Source: Taenia hydatigena | Lineage: Eukaryota > Platyhelminthes > Cestoda > Cyclophyllidea > Taeniidae | NCBI GenBank assembly: GCA_036345935.2 | Contig: JADWOT020000001.1 | Coordinates: 26,569,232 to 26,633,231, forward strand | Reading direction: 5' to 3' | Length of the DNA stretch: 64,000 nucleotides | In this document: piece by piece, positions 27,501 to 38,839 of the stretch | Numbering within the stretch: the stretch's first letter is position 1 | Layout of the letters: every line of letters begins with the position of its first letter | Notes under the pieces: generated by a model | What the model was told of the DNA's origin: nothing | Databases searched by the model: none | The model's input: the letters and a program-made list of their open reading frames with translations, nothing else | Program-made: the position numbers and the translations under genes

Positions 27501-28752
27501 GACGCAAGCGGAGAGGAAGGGACAGATGGCTGAAAAAGGAAAAAAAAATTGGTTCCACTTAAAGAATCTCCTAATCGTTCATCAGTAGTCCCCACAAAAG
27601 TCTTGTCAGATTCGCGTATTTTCAACATCAACTTGTCGATGACATTGGCCAATCGGGATGGCCGAACGAAATCGCGAGTTTCAAGATGTTCTAGACTGTT
27701 CCAGGATTGAGCACAAAAAAGTAAAATTTTCGAAAGTCCGATGACTTTGCCGAAGTATCGTATTAAATTACATTCTCAATTCTGCGGTCAAATAGTTAAA
27801 TTCCTTGATAGAAGAGGCTAGAAGGATTCTGGCTTTGCCATTTGTGCGATGATCTACTGAAAAGCTTGTAAGTAGGATGGTGTTACATCCCATTCAGGCA
27901 TTCTGAGGTATTGAATATGTTTCATGCACAAATAGTGTTGGGGTAGTAGGAGGTACCCTTCCAGCGCCATTGCTGTTTCCGCTCCAACAGCTCTGCATCA
28001 AGGCTATTCGAGGATCCGTTGCGCTGATGCATAGTTGACTATTCTATGTGTTAGCAACTAGGGCCGGAGAGGGAAACCAACCACCAAGGCAGCGGTGCTG
28101 CCATGCGCAATTCACTAATTTACCGATTCAATGGATAAGCTAGAAATCCCTACATCGGATTCATTGTGCCAATTTCGAGCAATCACAACCACCATGGACT
28201 AGGAGGAGACAAGTGTCACTCATTTTGGCACGAAATATCGGATGAGAAGGTGAGAATGTTACTCATCTCTGCTGCTGGTATTTAAGTTGTTAACCTCATT
28301 TGGCTGCCTAATAAAAGATTTGCCTCTGAAAGAAAAAAAATTACCACTCTCAAAAGGCCAGCTTAGAGTGTCCTCTCGCCTACAGACTGTGGCTGAGGAA
28401 ACATCAACGACTTAAAAACTCATAAAAACCTAGTCCTGTTGTGTAACTATCACCTTTTCTATGGTCTTCAGTTTCAATTACCTCTCCACGACCAACGATT
28501 TGTTGTAATCAGCCCTCGCAAAGTGATGTGAAACCCCCGTCACACATGTGCGACGCTACTAAATAGTGTCACAACTACATTCGCCCATCCAGTCCATCAA
28601 TTTAAGCACCAAAAGAGAAGGCGATTACCAAAGGACAGTAAATTACACGTTTATTCTGTCTAGACTACATAGCATTGCTCATTCAATCAAGGAGAGAGTG
28701 AAATGGACATATCACAGTTGACAAGTACAAACCCGCGTTGACACAATCCGTG
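24528..28752. other. AT-rich intergenic spacer with one GC-rich island
   Basis: From about 24600 to 26400 the DNA is AT-rich with no gene signature. A GC-richer island at 26420-26960 carries a minus-strand frame and one exon-like block, described separately. From 27500 to 28750 I see no coding, RNA or repeat structure I can name. Confidence 0.5.
26490..26960 (-). other. Possible coding island or pseudogene fragment
   Basis: This GC-richer island sits in AT-rich spacer. On the minus strand a 73-codon frame (26711-26490) opens with an ATG-like VLKDTYVKQDE segment. Further upstream a 39-nt block at about 26914-26952 is bounded by ACATCAG and GTAAGG, like a small exon reading DRMRIADAYEDRE. The two blocks cannot be joined into a gene I recognise. 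It could be exons of an unannotated gene, a retropseudogene or chance. No function is assigned. Confidence 0.2.
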
Positions 28753-29250
28753 CTAACTCGGATGGAAAGTACTGCCTCTGCACTCCCTTTGTATCCGTTT
28801 CACCAATTTATGTGAGCAATAATTAAAATGCACCATTGCAGTTGCACCAGAAGGAGGATGGTCCGAGGAGGCCTTGGTGGTGCACGAAAGATCCTCCGGC
28901 TTCTCCATCACCACCGTCTCGTCCTCCCGTTCTTCAAGCCGATTCGCCTCCAAACACGCTACCAGTGTTTCGATGTATGCCGCGGCAATGCGCAAGACCG
29001 AAAGCTTTGTCAATTTACACTCACCGGCGACTGGAACTGACCTTCTCAACGCCTCGAAAGCCGCTCCAATGGTGTGTACCCTTCCTCTCTCCCTTGCATT
29101 AGCTTTAATACGTTGTTGAGCTGCCCTGGCACGACTCTTTCGGGGTAGATTGGCTGAATAGGTGGCAGCTTTTCCATTCACATCGCCAAGGAGGTTGGTG
29201 ATAGAGAAGTTGTTGGATTTGGAAGTATAGGTGGGAGAAAGGACAACCAT
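28753..29250 (-). CDS. Net/ATOH8-type bHLH transcription factor
   Basis: A 165-residue single-exon frame with a bHLH domain at about residues 46-101. The basic region reads NARERGRVHT, helix 1 GAAFEALRRSVP, and helix 2 KLTKLSVLRIAAAYIETL. The VHT and FEALR words and the KLxKLSxLRIA helix point to the Drosophila Net / vertebrate ATOH8 group, not to Twist, Hand or Atonal proper. An EH1-like FSITNLL motif lies at residues 15-21 and a PxDLS-like PEDLS at 118-122, suggesting Groucho and CtBP recruitment. I chose the ATG at 29250; the frame stays open upstream to 29574, but that part translates a GT microsatellite into His-Thr repeats and is probably 5' UTR. A further upstream or downstream exon cannot be excluded. 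Confidence 0.83.
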   Translation of the reverse strand: MVVLSPTYTSKSNNFSITNLLGDVNGKAATYSANLPRKSRARAAQQRIKANARERGRVHTIGAAFEALRRSVPVAGECKLTKLSVLRIAAAYIETLVACLEANRLEEREDETVVMEKPEDLSCTTKASSDHPPSGATAMVHFNYCSHKLVKRIQRECRGSTFHPS

Positions 29251-29360
29251 CCGTTCAGTAGGTGGGAGAGCGTATGAATGAGGCGAGGCGAGGCGAGGGA
29301 ATTGACCGGCCAGATGGTCGAGAGGCTTGAACAGCTGGGCGTACACACGTGCTGGGAACA

Positions 29361-29389
29361 GGTGTGTGTGTGTGTGTATGCGTGTGTGT
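29361..29389 (+). repeat. (GT)n microsatellite upstream of the bHLH start
   Basis: About 29 bases of GT repeats with one TATGC break, about 110 bp upstream of the chosen bHLH start codon. A GGCGA pentamer repeat lies near 29282-29300 and a second GT run at 29541-29562. Together they mark a low-complexity leader or promoter region. Confidence 0.85.
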
Positions 29390-32300
29390 TTACGCGTTGC
29401 CAGGACACACCTGGGCGATGGGATATGGGATGTAAGGGGGTGTGAATGGCGTCCACACATCCTCTCACCCGCTGGCACGCACGCACTTACACACTCGTGC
29501 GCATTAAACTCGAAATGGCAAATACACCTGGCGGGCGGACGTCTGTGTCTGTGTGTGTGTGTCCATCCGTCCATATTTTTGAAGCCATTCAGTTACCAAG
29601 CCATTAGACTGCTGTGCCACTGGAGGGGTGAGGTGGGGAGGGGGAGTGGAAGGAAGAAGACTACATGATTACGCACCCATCTGTCAATTCTCCGAACCTT
29701 AAGGTCAAGTGCTCTCCTTCTCGGCCACTTTTTGATTCCCTTATTAAATTACAGCCTGGCCGACTCCTTCATTGAATAAACCTGATTCATTTTTTTCAGC
29801 CCCTGGGGCAAAATGGTGGCAGCAGCAGCATTCCAAGTAGTTATAAGTCATCCCATTGTGTCTATACCAATATTGATAGGACCTAACCGTCTAATTTTCT
29901 TGATGAGACCTATGCCCTACTATAAATCAGTCGTTTTTGCCCTTGGTGCTCTTCTAGAACGTGCGTGAAAGGACTTGATGGTCTTTGGATCCTCCAGTTT
30001 AGCGCCTTTCGGGACAAAACTTGTCAGAACTGCCAAGAAGAGCTGCACATACCAGCTACTATATTTGTATCACCAGCGACTGACACCTACAGATGCCCAA
30101 GGGTATTCCACCCTCTAGCGGAAGGGCTAGGAGACTGGTAGCATAAGCGGAATGACAATGTCAACAAGTTCTAAATGCCTAGGTAACGCCTGGAACTTGG
30201 CCTTCCAGAGTGAGACCTCCTTCAAATCATTGGTTACTTGAAGGTCACTAAGTGATAGGGCAGCAGCACCACTGATCTAACCGATTTGACAGGCCTTTTG
30301 ACTTTGGAACGAAGTCTTTGCTTTAAGAATGAGACTATGGAGAAGTGGGCTCGCCTGTTCACCTCTACAAGGGGTACAAGGCGTAGGCAGGTGAGGATGG
30401 GAGGAGAGGAGATTGGGGATAGAGCAATGGAGAAATGTTACACAGGTGTGTGCATTTCAGTGATTCCAGTCTGACCTTGTCTGACTGTCTGCCTACAAGA
30501 CCATTGTTGCGTGGGTAGACGGAGGGGGAAGGAAGGTGACTGTATGTGTGAATTCATGCAAATGTAGTAAGCGTCCGTTTTCCCCTTCCATCCTTGTCCA
30601 ACTTCGCGTTCGTTCCTACCCCCTCTCCCCCTCTCTTTACCCCATTTGCATCTCCCAACCACTTCAGTGGGTATAGAGAGGTAAAAATGACCCTCCCCCC
30701 GTCACCGTGCCACCCCACCAGTCTCGACTTGGTCCCACCTTGTGGGTTTGCAAGCATATGCGTTGGCTGAACGACGTACCAATTGTGGTAGTTGACACTT
30801 TTGATTACCAGTCGAGTGCCTTCGGTCAGGACACGAAATTGTTAGGTACCATATCACAAAAGAACGAAGACACCGCCTTCACATGAACAACTTAACCATC
30901 ACGGACACCAACAGAATTGATGTACACTGTCGATCGATGTCAAAATTACAACAGATCCTCTCTTTGTAACCACTAGCCCTTCCTTCCTCATTCCCCCATT
31001 CCACTGCATTGGATTCGTTGGCACTTTCCACGTTGAATGACAGGAAATCAGCATAGTCAGTCCTAATCGAAGCTATGCCACCTGTCAAGTGTTGGAGAAC
31101 TAAGAGACTTGCCACGGGGGTAGTGGACAATCTCCCCCTCCCCCCTTAAATCAATGCGACAAGACTAAGTTTGAAGACACCCGAAAATCACTTTCCAAGT
31201 GACATTGAGAACACCTCCAAGCAGTTGATATGTGGACGCCAAAGTAGGCCAAGAGAAAGCCGCACGAAATTGACAAGGAAGTGAATGCAACGGGTGCCAC
31301 ACAGCCCATAACAAACGTTCTGACAGGGGTGTGAGGAAGTTGGGTCCACGTAAGGGGAGAAAATCGAGATGAACAGTCAATCGAAGCACAAAGTAGACTG
31401 TGGGTCAGCCCAATTCAGACACCATTAATCAAGACACCAGACACCAGCGGTAGTGGCTGTGCGGATGCAGCAGGATGGGTGATGAATGATGGTTGAAAAT
31501 CGGCAGAGTCTTCCACATTGAAAGGGCTTCAAACGAAACTCGCGGTCCGGTACTGTGACGCTCAACCGCTCAGCCATTTTCTGTTCCACGGCACCAGTAC
31601 TAGTGACAGTCAAAATGTGGTGGCCGCCTTTTAGAGACCGAGGAAGTGAACAGGAGCCTAGATCTTCTCTGAGAACGGTTAATGGAGCAGCCCCTTCCGG
31701 GTCCTTCGGTCGAGCCAAGTGATTTGACTCGCCACGTTGGTAGCGTGAATTGCGCAGTAGACTCTCTCATCCCATTCTGCATTATCACAGCCACTCCAAC
31801 GTCCATAACGCCGCTGACAGGAGTGCGTGTGTGTATGCGTTTCAGCAATCCCATGCCACCCGGGCCAGGTGTTTCCTCTTCGTCTTAGTGTTATTGAATT
31901 GGGTGAACGGATAATCGCAGATGTCATCGAGGGCATAGCAACACAGCTGCTTAATTGTTGGGTAAAATGAACGGCTAGAAGGGCTGTTAAGATGCCTCCA
32001 TCCAGGGTTCCATTCACTTCTCTCTCCCCCGATTAGTGACCGTCTCAACCACCGCTATTTCGCCAGGAACACCAGCTGACTTGAAGACCGTTTCACCTCG
32101 CTGATGGTGCTGAACAGATGTTGGGAGAGAAGAGGGGACGAGCGATACCACACCGGTCCAAATGTTCCCCCCCCCTCCCATGGGTATGGTGAGTGAATGC
32201 GGCTATACTCCCCCTTCCTGTACTAATCCATTGTTTGAGGCTTAGAGATAAGAATTGTTTACGCGTCTCCACAATCCTCCTTCTCTCCCTCAATTAGCCG

Positions 32301-33410
32301 GTTGCCAGCGTTAAGCGGTAGAACGAAATGTTAGAGCACATTCTGATGAATTCATTTCTTCACGGGATTTGAGCGAAACGCCAAGACAACAATCAAAGGT
32401 GTTTGGAGGTTTTTGACCAATTTCACGTACGGAACCAATGCAATAACAATGATTGGTCCATCTCATTCCTTGAATCCACTAATATTTGCAAATCCAAATA
32501 CCTCACCTTTTAGTTGACAAATACTGTCTTCAACAAATATAGAGCGCGGAAGCTTCAAATGTGGATGACAGTGAATGGTTCACTGCACGACAAGAAGCCA
32601 GTGTAGATACCCATCTTCCCGTTGATTGGAAGGCATCAAGCGCCGAATGACGAAGGCTTCCATTCCGATGTGATTCAATGACTGCTGCAAAGGTGAAATC
32701 CGCTAATGACGATACTTCAAACACTTCAATTGGCCAAGGTCGATGGTAAGACGCATAAATTTGCTTGTCTTTTCGCAAACACAGGATCCAGAACTCCTGA
32801 TGTCCGACCAGTCGTCTAATGGATGAATTATGAACTTCCCTGTCCCAATTTTGGGGATGAGTAAATAAACGATCACTCCAGGTCCTCTGTGTAGCAGACC
32901 ATCTGGACGAAAGTGCGTGCAAGTGATTGATGGAGATGCGAGACGTAGTCCCTCTTGGCGCCACCACTTCTGGATGAGGGGCCGAGGTGCACCACTTTAT
33001 CCTCAATACCAACCCTACTCGATGACGTCTGCCTTTTTTATTTGAATATCACTTTATGGAATGCTGCTTCTTGGGTTCGGTTTCCTCCACCACGGTAGCT
33101 ACTCGAGCCTTCCCCAACTCGGTGCCGCAATTACTTTATCGCAGCTAGATGCTGGTGATTTGGTAGAATCGGTAATGCAGTTAGAAAGGATTTCGTTTCT
33201 GTATTAATGACCCTGTTGACAGGTGTTTATGGGTACCCTACTCGTAAGGTGAGGATGAGAGGGAGGAGAAAGGGGAGGAGCCGGCAGAGACGGATTTGAC
33301 GATGTCGCACAGGTGTACCTTTCAGAAATTCCATTCCACCCAGTCCAGGTGTTTCCTCTCCCTTACTACCCACATCTGTCTGTCTGAATCAGCGCCCCCC
33401 ACCCGCATTA

Positions 33411-33452
33411 TCGGGCGGGGGGGGAGGGGGGAGGGGGGAGAGGAGAAGGGAT
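33411..33452 (+). other. Dense G-run, candidate G-quadruplex
   Basis: Three or four runs of four to nine consecutive G, separated by single C or A bases, are followed by a GAGAGGAGAAGGG tail. This satisfies the usual G3+N1-7 quadruplex pattern several times over on the plus strand. A CGCCCCCC block lies about 20 bases upstream. No gene is known to use it. Confidence 0.7.
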
Positions 33453-34147
33453 GGACGCATATGTCGTGGGGGTGCGGAGTCGCAGATGCTTCGTTGCTGG
33501 GTTGATAGTGGGTAGGGTTACAAATACCTTCACGCCTTACCACTTGGTCCACTGCCAATGCATGGCCGCGTGTCATCCAAAATTTAATTTTGAGATATCA
33601 AGAAGTTTGGCTGATATTACTTGTGTGACGGGTACGCAATTGAGTAGCATTTTGAGTAGATAGGTGTACTTTAGTCGGTGAACGCCAATCGCCGCTTGAA
33701 AGGCTTTAATCAAAGCATCGCAAATCATTCTTTCCGACACAGATCCGCTTTCGTCGGCATGAATGAGCGAAAAACCCCGAAGAACTCTCGGCGAGTAAAT
33801 TGAATGTACCCGAAGTTGTTTTACTTCTTTACGAAGGCTAAAATCTAGGAACACCCATTCGGCTACAGACGCAATCACGAGAGAAGAATCAGCTCTCAAA
33901 CAGATGAAAGCGGAGGGAGAGAGGAAGAGTTTCAAAGCAACAGATAAGGGAACGCATATGAATAATCAGAATCATTAACGGCTTCCCATTTTAAACCCAA
34001 AAGCAGTGAAACCAACGGGATTCAATACATAACCCAATTCAGATAGTTAAATAACAAAAATAGGAAAATTTAGAGTAAAGCTGCAGAGACATCGATATTT
34101 TCACAACTATATACACGTACATAGCAGAGAGGAGACATAGCAACACC

Positions 34148-37100
34148 TCAACGTGTTCGCATTTTCCTCTTCTGATTCGCCTTCTTTCTCTTCGCAGCCC
34201 GCTTCTCCTTGATCGGCTGATCGAAATGCAAATTTCCTCTCTCATCATCCACCTCACTATCACCACCGCTTTTAGCTCCTGTCGAGTCCTCCTCTTCCTC
34301 GTCGTCGTCCTCCACTCTAGCTCGTTTGCTTCGACGCTGCTGTTTCCTTTGCCGCATCGCCTCCGCGTAGGCGGCTATTCCCGCCGCTCCGCTGGCCCAA
34401 TACTGATCCTCCAGTTGTGCCTTGTGAATGGCGGCAATTTCGTCAAAGTCATTTTCATCTCCTTCGGAGGAGGAATCAGTGGTGCAACCACTCCTCTTTT
34501 GCTCCTTCTCTTCTAGCCTACGGGCCTCTTCCTCACGAATTGCCTGAAATATGGGCATAAAATACGTCTTACTGAAGTAGTATGAACAACCAATCATTTA
34601 TAAGAATGTAAGTCACTTTTGCGGCTCGTGACCATGCTTCTTCGGCCAGGCGTCTCCGCATTTCCATACCAACTTCACCATCAGATTGTTTCTCCTTCGG
34701 AGGGAGTTGATGCGGCCAACGTGGAATACATCGTCGTGGTTCTTTCGGTTTCGTGGGGAGGAGAGCGGATTCAAGATCGAGGTAGGCTTTTCCTTCATCA
34801 CGAGTCACTATAGTAACTGCAGTGCCGGAGCGGAAAGCTCTAGCTGTGCGACCAACGCGGTGACGGTAGGACTTGGTGGTGAGAGGAACGCCGTAATTAA
34901 TCACCAGACCCACGAATGGCAGATCTAGACCACTGGTGAGTGAAGCAACAAACAAATCAGAGTAAAAAATCCGAAAAGAATGGGGAAAACCTGATAATTG
35001 AGACAAAACTGGCGTTTGGATGCAAAGACCCATATTTGGTAGTCTATTGACAATTTGTCAGTAGCAATTATCACGATATGCAACCAACTCACCGACTAGC
35101 CACGTCCGTTGCGACCAAAATATTCGCCTTTCCTTCTACAAATTCAGCGAGTACACGACGTCTCTCCACTTGTTTCATTCTTCCCATCAGTCCCACCGCT
35201 CGATAACCGCGCTCCACCAGGAATCCCGCCAAAAAGCGCGTCTCATGACAACGAGCGCAGAAGACGAGCGCCTGAACATCGCCTTTCTTCTCCAGTAGCC
35301 ACTCAAGACACGCCAGTTTGTCAACTCTACGCGTCGGCAAGCAGTAGTGACTTAAACCAGCTGGTAAGCCAACACTGATGGCGGGTTGAAATTTGGAGAG
35401 TACTTGATCGACGGTAGTGGCGGTGCAAATGACAGCACCCTTGCGAAGCGCTACGCGACGCAAATTCCTCACATCTTTGTTCAGTGTAGCGGTGAAGAGG
35501 TAGGTTTGAGGATGAGGATACTTGGTCCTCTTCATGCTGACATTGACAGACTCTTGAAGACGTGGAAAAAAGTGTGAAGCTAACTCAGCTAACACCGGCG
35601 GTGGACTTGTGTCCGATGAACTCGCCCCAAGGGTGATAGAAGCGGTGCTAAGCATAACTTTAAAGGTGAATGCATTGCCTTCAACCTCAGAATTGCTACT
35701 GTTCGTAAAACGCAGGACATGGTAAAATCCTGACCGGGAGTCGCAAAAATGTTGGTCAAAGAAGAAAATAAAAAGTTTTGGTGGTTCGGGAAACACCACT
35801 CACATGAAATGAAGCCTTCAATTATGCAAGGGAAAGAAAATGTGTCCCAAACTACCAGGTGGCCAAAAAATCAGTTATAACCGATACAGTTCACCAAAAC
35901 GAATTGCACTAGAGGGTACATGCCCAACCGGTGTAATGCTTTAATATGATCTTAGCTATCCATTCCCCGGCTCCTTTGAGTAAAACATGCGTGTCCGCAT
36001 TGCAAGCCAAGACGGACTCAGCGCCGTCGGGACTAAAGCTTCTCGTTAGCTCTATCATACAGTAGTCTGAGTGTGATTTCAGTGTTGGGTCCCCAGGGAG
36101 TAGATGCACCATTCTCACGATTCCACCTCACCTCTAATCATGAAGGACTGTGAAGTACTATTTCTTGACACAATTCGGTAGAAATGCATAAGGAACAATG
36201 TTTGCTAATGTCACAATTGGTGACGAGAGGGCTGGGAGAGTTATGGAACCCGCTGAGCGAATTAGCGTCACATGGAACAACAGGCATTAGACGGACCACA
36301 ACGACTGGTGATTCTTTCATTTCTTTCTTCCGCATTACGGAAAAACTCCATGGGCAGGGAACCGATTAACTGATTGGCTGTCTGAATGACAGAGTGACCT
36401 GGTGTTGAATTTATCATTAGGCCACCCTCAAACCAACCACTACTCCATTTCACTTTCCTAAGGATATGGCACGGAACACTCCATGTTCTCAGAACTATGC
36501 CTGGCAGACGCGCACAAAGTGAACCTCGCACACGTCTGTTGACGTTTAAAAGTTCAGGCAACGACTACATTACAGCCGAGATCCACTTGTCTGCTCTCCG
36601 GGAGCAGTAAATCAGTCAAGGGAAAGGGCCGTTTCTATTGCAAAAAGAAAGCGCAACATCTTCCAAAGGAAGCTCCACTGATGTGAAGATGCGGACCATA
36701 GGACAGGAGAGAGGGAGGGATACTGACTCAACTTCGCAGTGCTTTGGTCCCTACTCCTCCAAGTTTTTGTAACCAAACTAAGGTGTCTATGAACCCCAAG
36801 AAAAAACCGTTTAGTAAGAGCTGGTTTCACAGCTACAATGGATTCCTGTGGGGAAAACTATCGCTTGTAATGGTAAGCGCTTCAAGGAATAAGTCATCTT
36901 AGAGGCCGTGACAGATAGGCCTTTCTACTGGCACTACTCAAAAGGATGTAAAAAGAACAAAACCTATGTAACACATCGAATTAAATCGTTATTTCTGCTG
37001 CAAAATACCCAACACCTCTTCTGGTCACGCTACTAAAAAGTTCGCCGGCAAAACTACACCATCGTTTCCAAAAAGATCAAAAGCAATTCCTTCACAGGAT

Positions 37101-38839
37101 AAAAAGGATTAATGCGGACGGGAGATGCGTAAAGGAGAGACTCTGTTAGTTTACAAAGTAGTGGGATGTTCTTAATGATAACTGCGCTCGGAGTAAGGAG
37201 GTGAACAAACCAAATTCCGTGTTCGATCGAAACAAGTTACCCATACAATTCGATTACAGCAGTCGATAAGGCATGAAAAAATGAACGATGAATCCGCAAA
37301 ACTAGTACGCTTACTACAATTGGATGCAGGTAAAAGGAATGACCAACTGATCAAAAGACCTAATGAGTAAGTCCATGAAAAAGGTCAAAAGAGAATCCCA
37401 TACCCCTAGTCTTTTCTGGGTCCACCTCAGCTACCTCTTTCGCGCGTTTTTCAAGGAATGTCATATTCTTGGCCTCTCGTCTACCTGAAGATGTCGGCCT
37501 TTCGTAGAGATTCAGTAGCAGATCCAGATCATCAGCAAACTCCAGACTAAGCATCCGATCAACTTCGTCGAGGACAAGGTGCTTAATGGTGGAGAGGTGA
37601 TGAAGCGCAAATCCGGGCGACTGTTTGACGTGCTGCGCCAGACGGCCTGGTGTAGCTGAAAGAGCAAAGCACGAAAGTCAAGGTCAACGCAAGGCGGACT
37701 CGACAAGATACACGAAAATGCAGAAATTAAAAAACACGACCGATGTAGCAAGCTTAGTAATAATTAATTATGCTGGTCAATGGCGACCTAAATATAGCCA
37801 TGGATGAAGCGTCTCAGGCAACATGAAACCGCAAGTCACTAAAGCTAAGAGTTGGAAAGTAGCAAGTGACGTAGACCGCCAATCGATAAATTTGAGTGAT
37901 TTATCGCTTTAGCAAGATATTTCAGACGCTCACTGGCTATGTATCTGTTGCGCAAGAAGCGTTGAAATTAAATCAGGACCTTTGAGTCCATAGAAAGAGA
38001 AACAGAGCCCGAAAGGTAAAACACCCGCAGCCCTTTTTCGAACCGGTTCCCTGTTACATTTACACACTTATCGCAAAAGGCAGGCTCAACACAGGCAAAC
38101 TATCACCTATGAGCACACAAAATTCATTAGCTGACCTCGGCTAGCTAGCTAGTAAGTTATTAGGCACGGTAGACACGGGCACGTACTCCAAACCATACAC
38201 GAGCGTAAGAACGATGATGGTGATCATTACTCCATAACACCAGATTTAAGTGAGGTAAAAAGTTAGAAATTCAAAAAAATATTGCCAGCATCGTAAATGA
38301 CAAGTGGATATTAAACCTGCCGACAATGAAATGATGTCGACACCAAGCTAATGCAACCGCCTGGTCCGCCGCACTCACACCACCGATCAGTTGGAACACA
38401 TTGAGAGGATTATTAATTTTTCCATCCTCATCAATAAAATTGTTCATAATCATGTTTGCTGTTTTAGTTATTTGGACCGCCAGCTCTCTTGTTGGAGCCA
38501 AAATAAGAGCATAGCCTTTTGGTCGACCGGAGCTTAACCAATGCTAAAACAATAAAACGACAAAGGAGTAAGATTTGGCCAAGCAACGACAAACGATTTA
38601 TAGTGCTCTACTTGTATAATTGGTAGGAGAAATGCAGCCGTCTTGCCGGACCCCGTTTCCGATGTTCCGATAATGTCATTTCCTTTAAGCGAAAAGGAAG
38701 AGTAAAAAACACTAGTGCGAATACCATTCAACGCCGCTGGAATTGCTGATGCCTGAATGGGCAATGGATCCTTCCATCCCAGTTCATTACAGCATTTCGT
38801 AAGAGAGTCGCACAAACCCAAGCCCGAAAAGCTACTCAT
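34148..38839 (-). CDS. DEAD-box RNA helicase, DDX47/Rrp3-like, seven exons
   Basis: An ATP-dependent RNA helicase, probably nucleolar and acting in rRNA maturation as known for DDX47/Rrp3. Exons: 38839-38725, 38682-38612, 38543-38321, 37655-37404, 35729-35093, 34932-34617, 34543-34148; 669 residues. Motifs in order: Q motif (GWKDPLPIQ), I (SETGSGKT, 46-53), Ia (PTRELA, 79-84), GG, Ib (TPGR, 138-141), II (DEVD, 166-169, not DEAD), III (TAT, 300-302, not SAT), V (ATDVASRGLD), VI (HRVGRTAR). The gap between motifs II and III is about 134 residues against about 31 in human DDX47, so there is an insert of roughly 100 residues. The tail is acidic then very Lys/Arg-rich, as in nucleolar proteins. 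Intron 3 is GC-AG. The acceptor of exon 5 could instead be at 35657, shortening the insert by 24 residues. Confidence 0.88.
35730..37403 (-). other. 1.7-kb helicase intron interrupting the insert
   Basis: The donor GTATGG follows the ...EKTR exon. The acceptor is TCAG at 35730-35732, or possibly AAAG just above 35657. The intron contains several short minus-strand frames (35909-36118, 36268-36561). One has a SFSPDG word reminiscent of WD repeats, but none has supporting splice sites or clear homology. Confidence 0.5.
37656..38320 (-). other. GC-AG intron in the helicase gene
   Basis: The exon end HHFIV plus one G is followed by GCAGGT, and the next exon begins after TTTCAG. The join restores HHFIVATPGR, matching the conserved (A)TPGR motif Ib. 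The nearby GT (GGCAG/GTTTAA) would leave the wrong phase for the only suitable acceptor, so a GC donor is required. Confidence 0.8.

Larger units (their letters stand above)
29251..34147. other. Spacer between bHLH gene and helicase gene
   Basis: No gene is supported. The stretch is rich in short low-complexity and diverged repeat blocks. Related blocks near 30390-30480, 31820-31880 and 33235-33365 share a GGTGAGGATG...GGAGGAG core, a CACAGGTGT word and a CCAGGTGTTTCCTCT word. Several overlapping minus-strand frames at 31425-32048, 32530-33012 and 33573-33935 match no known family and lack a consistent splice structure. Confidence 0.45.

Noticed and set aside
29251..29574. Upstream extension of the bHLH protein
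   Set aside because: The extra residues come from GT microsatellite translation (His-Thr repeats) and have no family match; more likely 5' UTR.
35909..36118. Frame with a SFSPDG word in a helicase intron
   Set aside because: One WD-like word is not enough; no repeats, WD dipeptides or splice sites.
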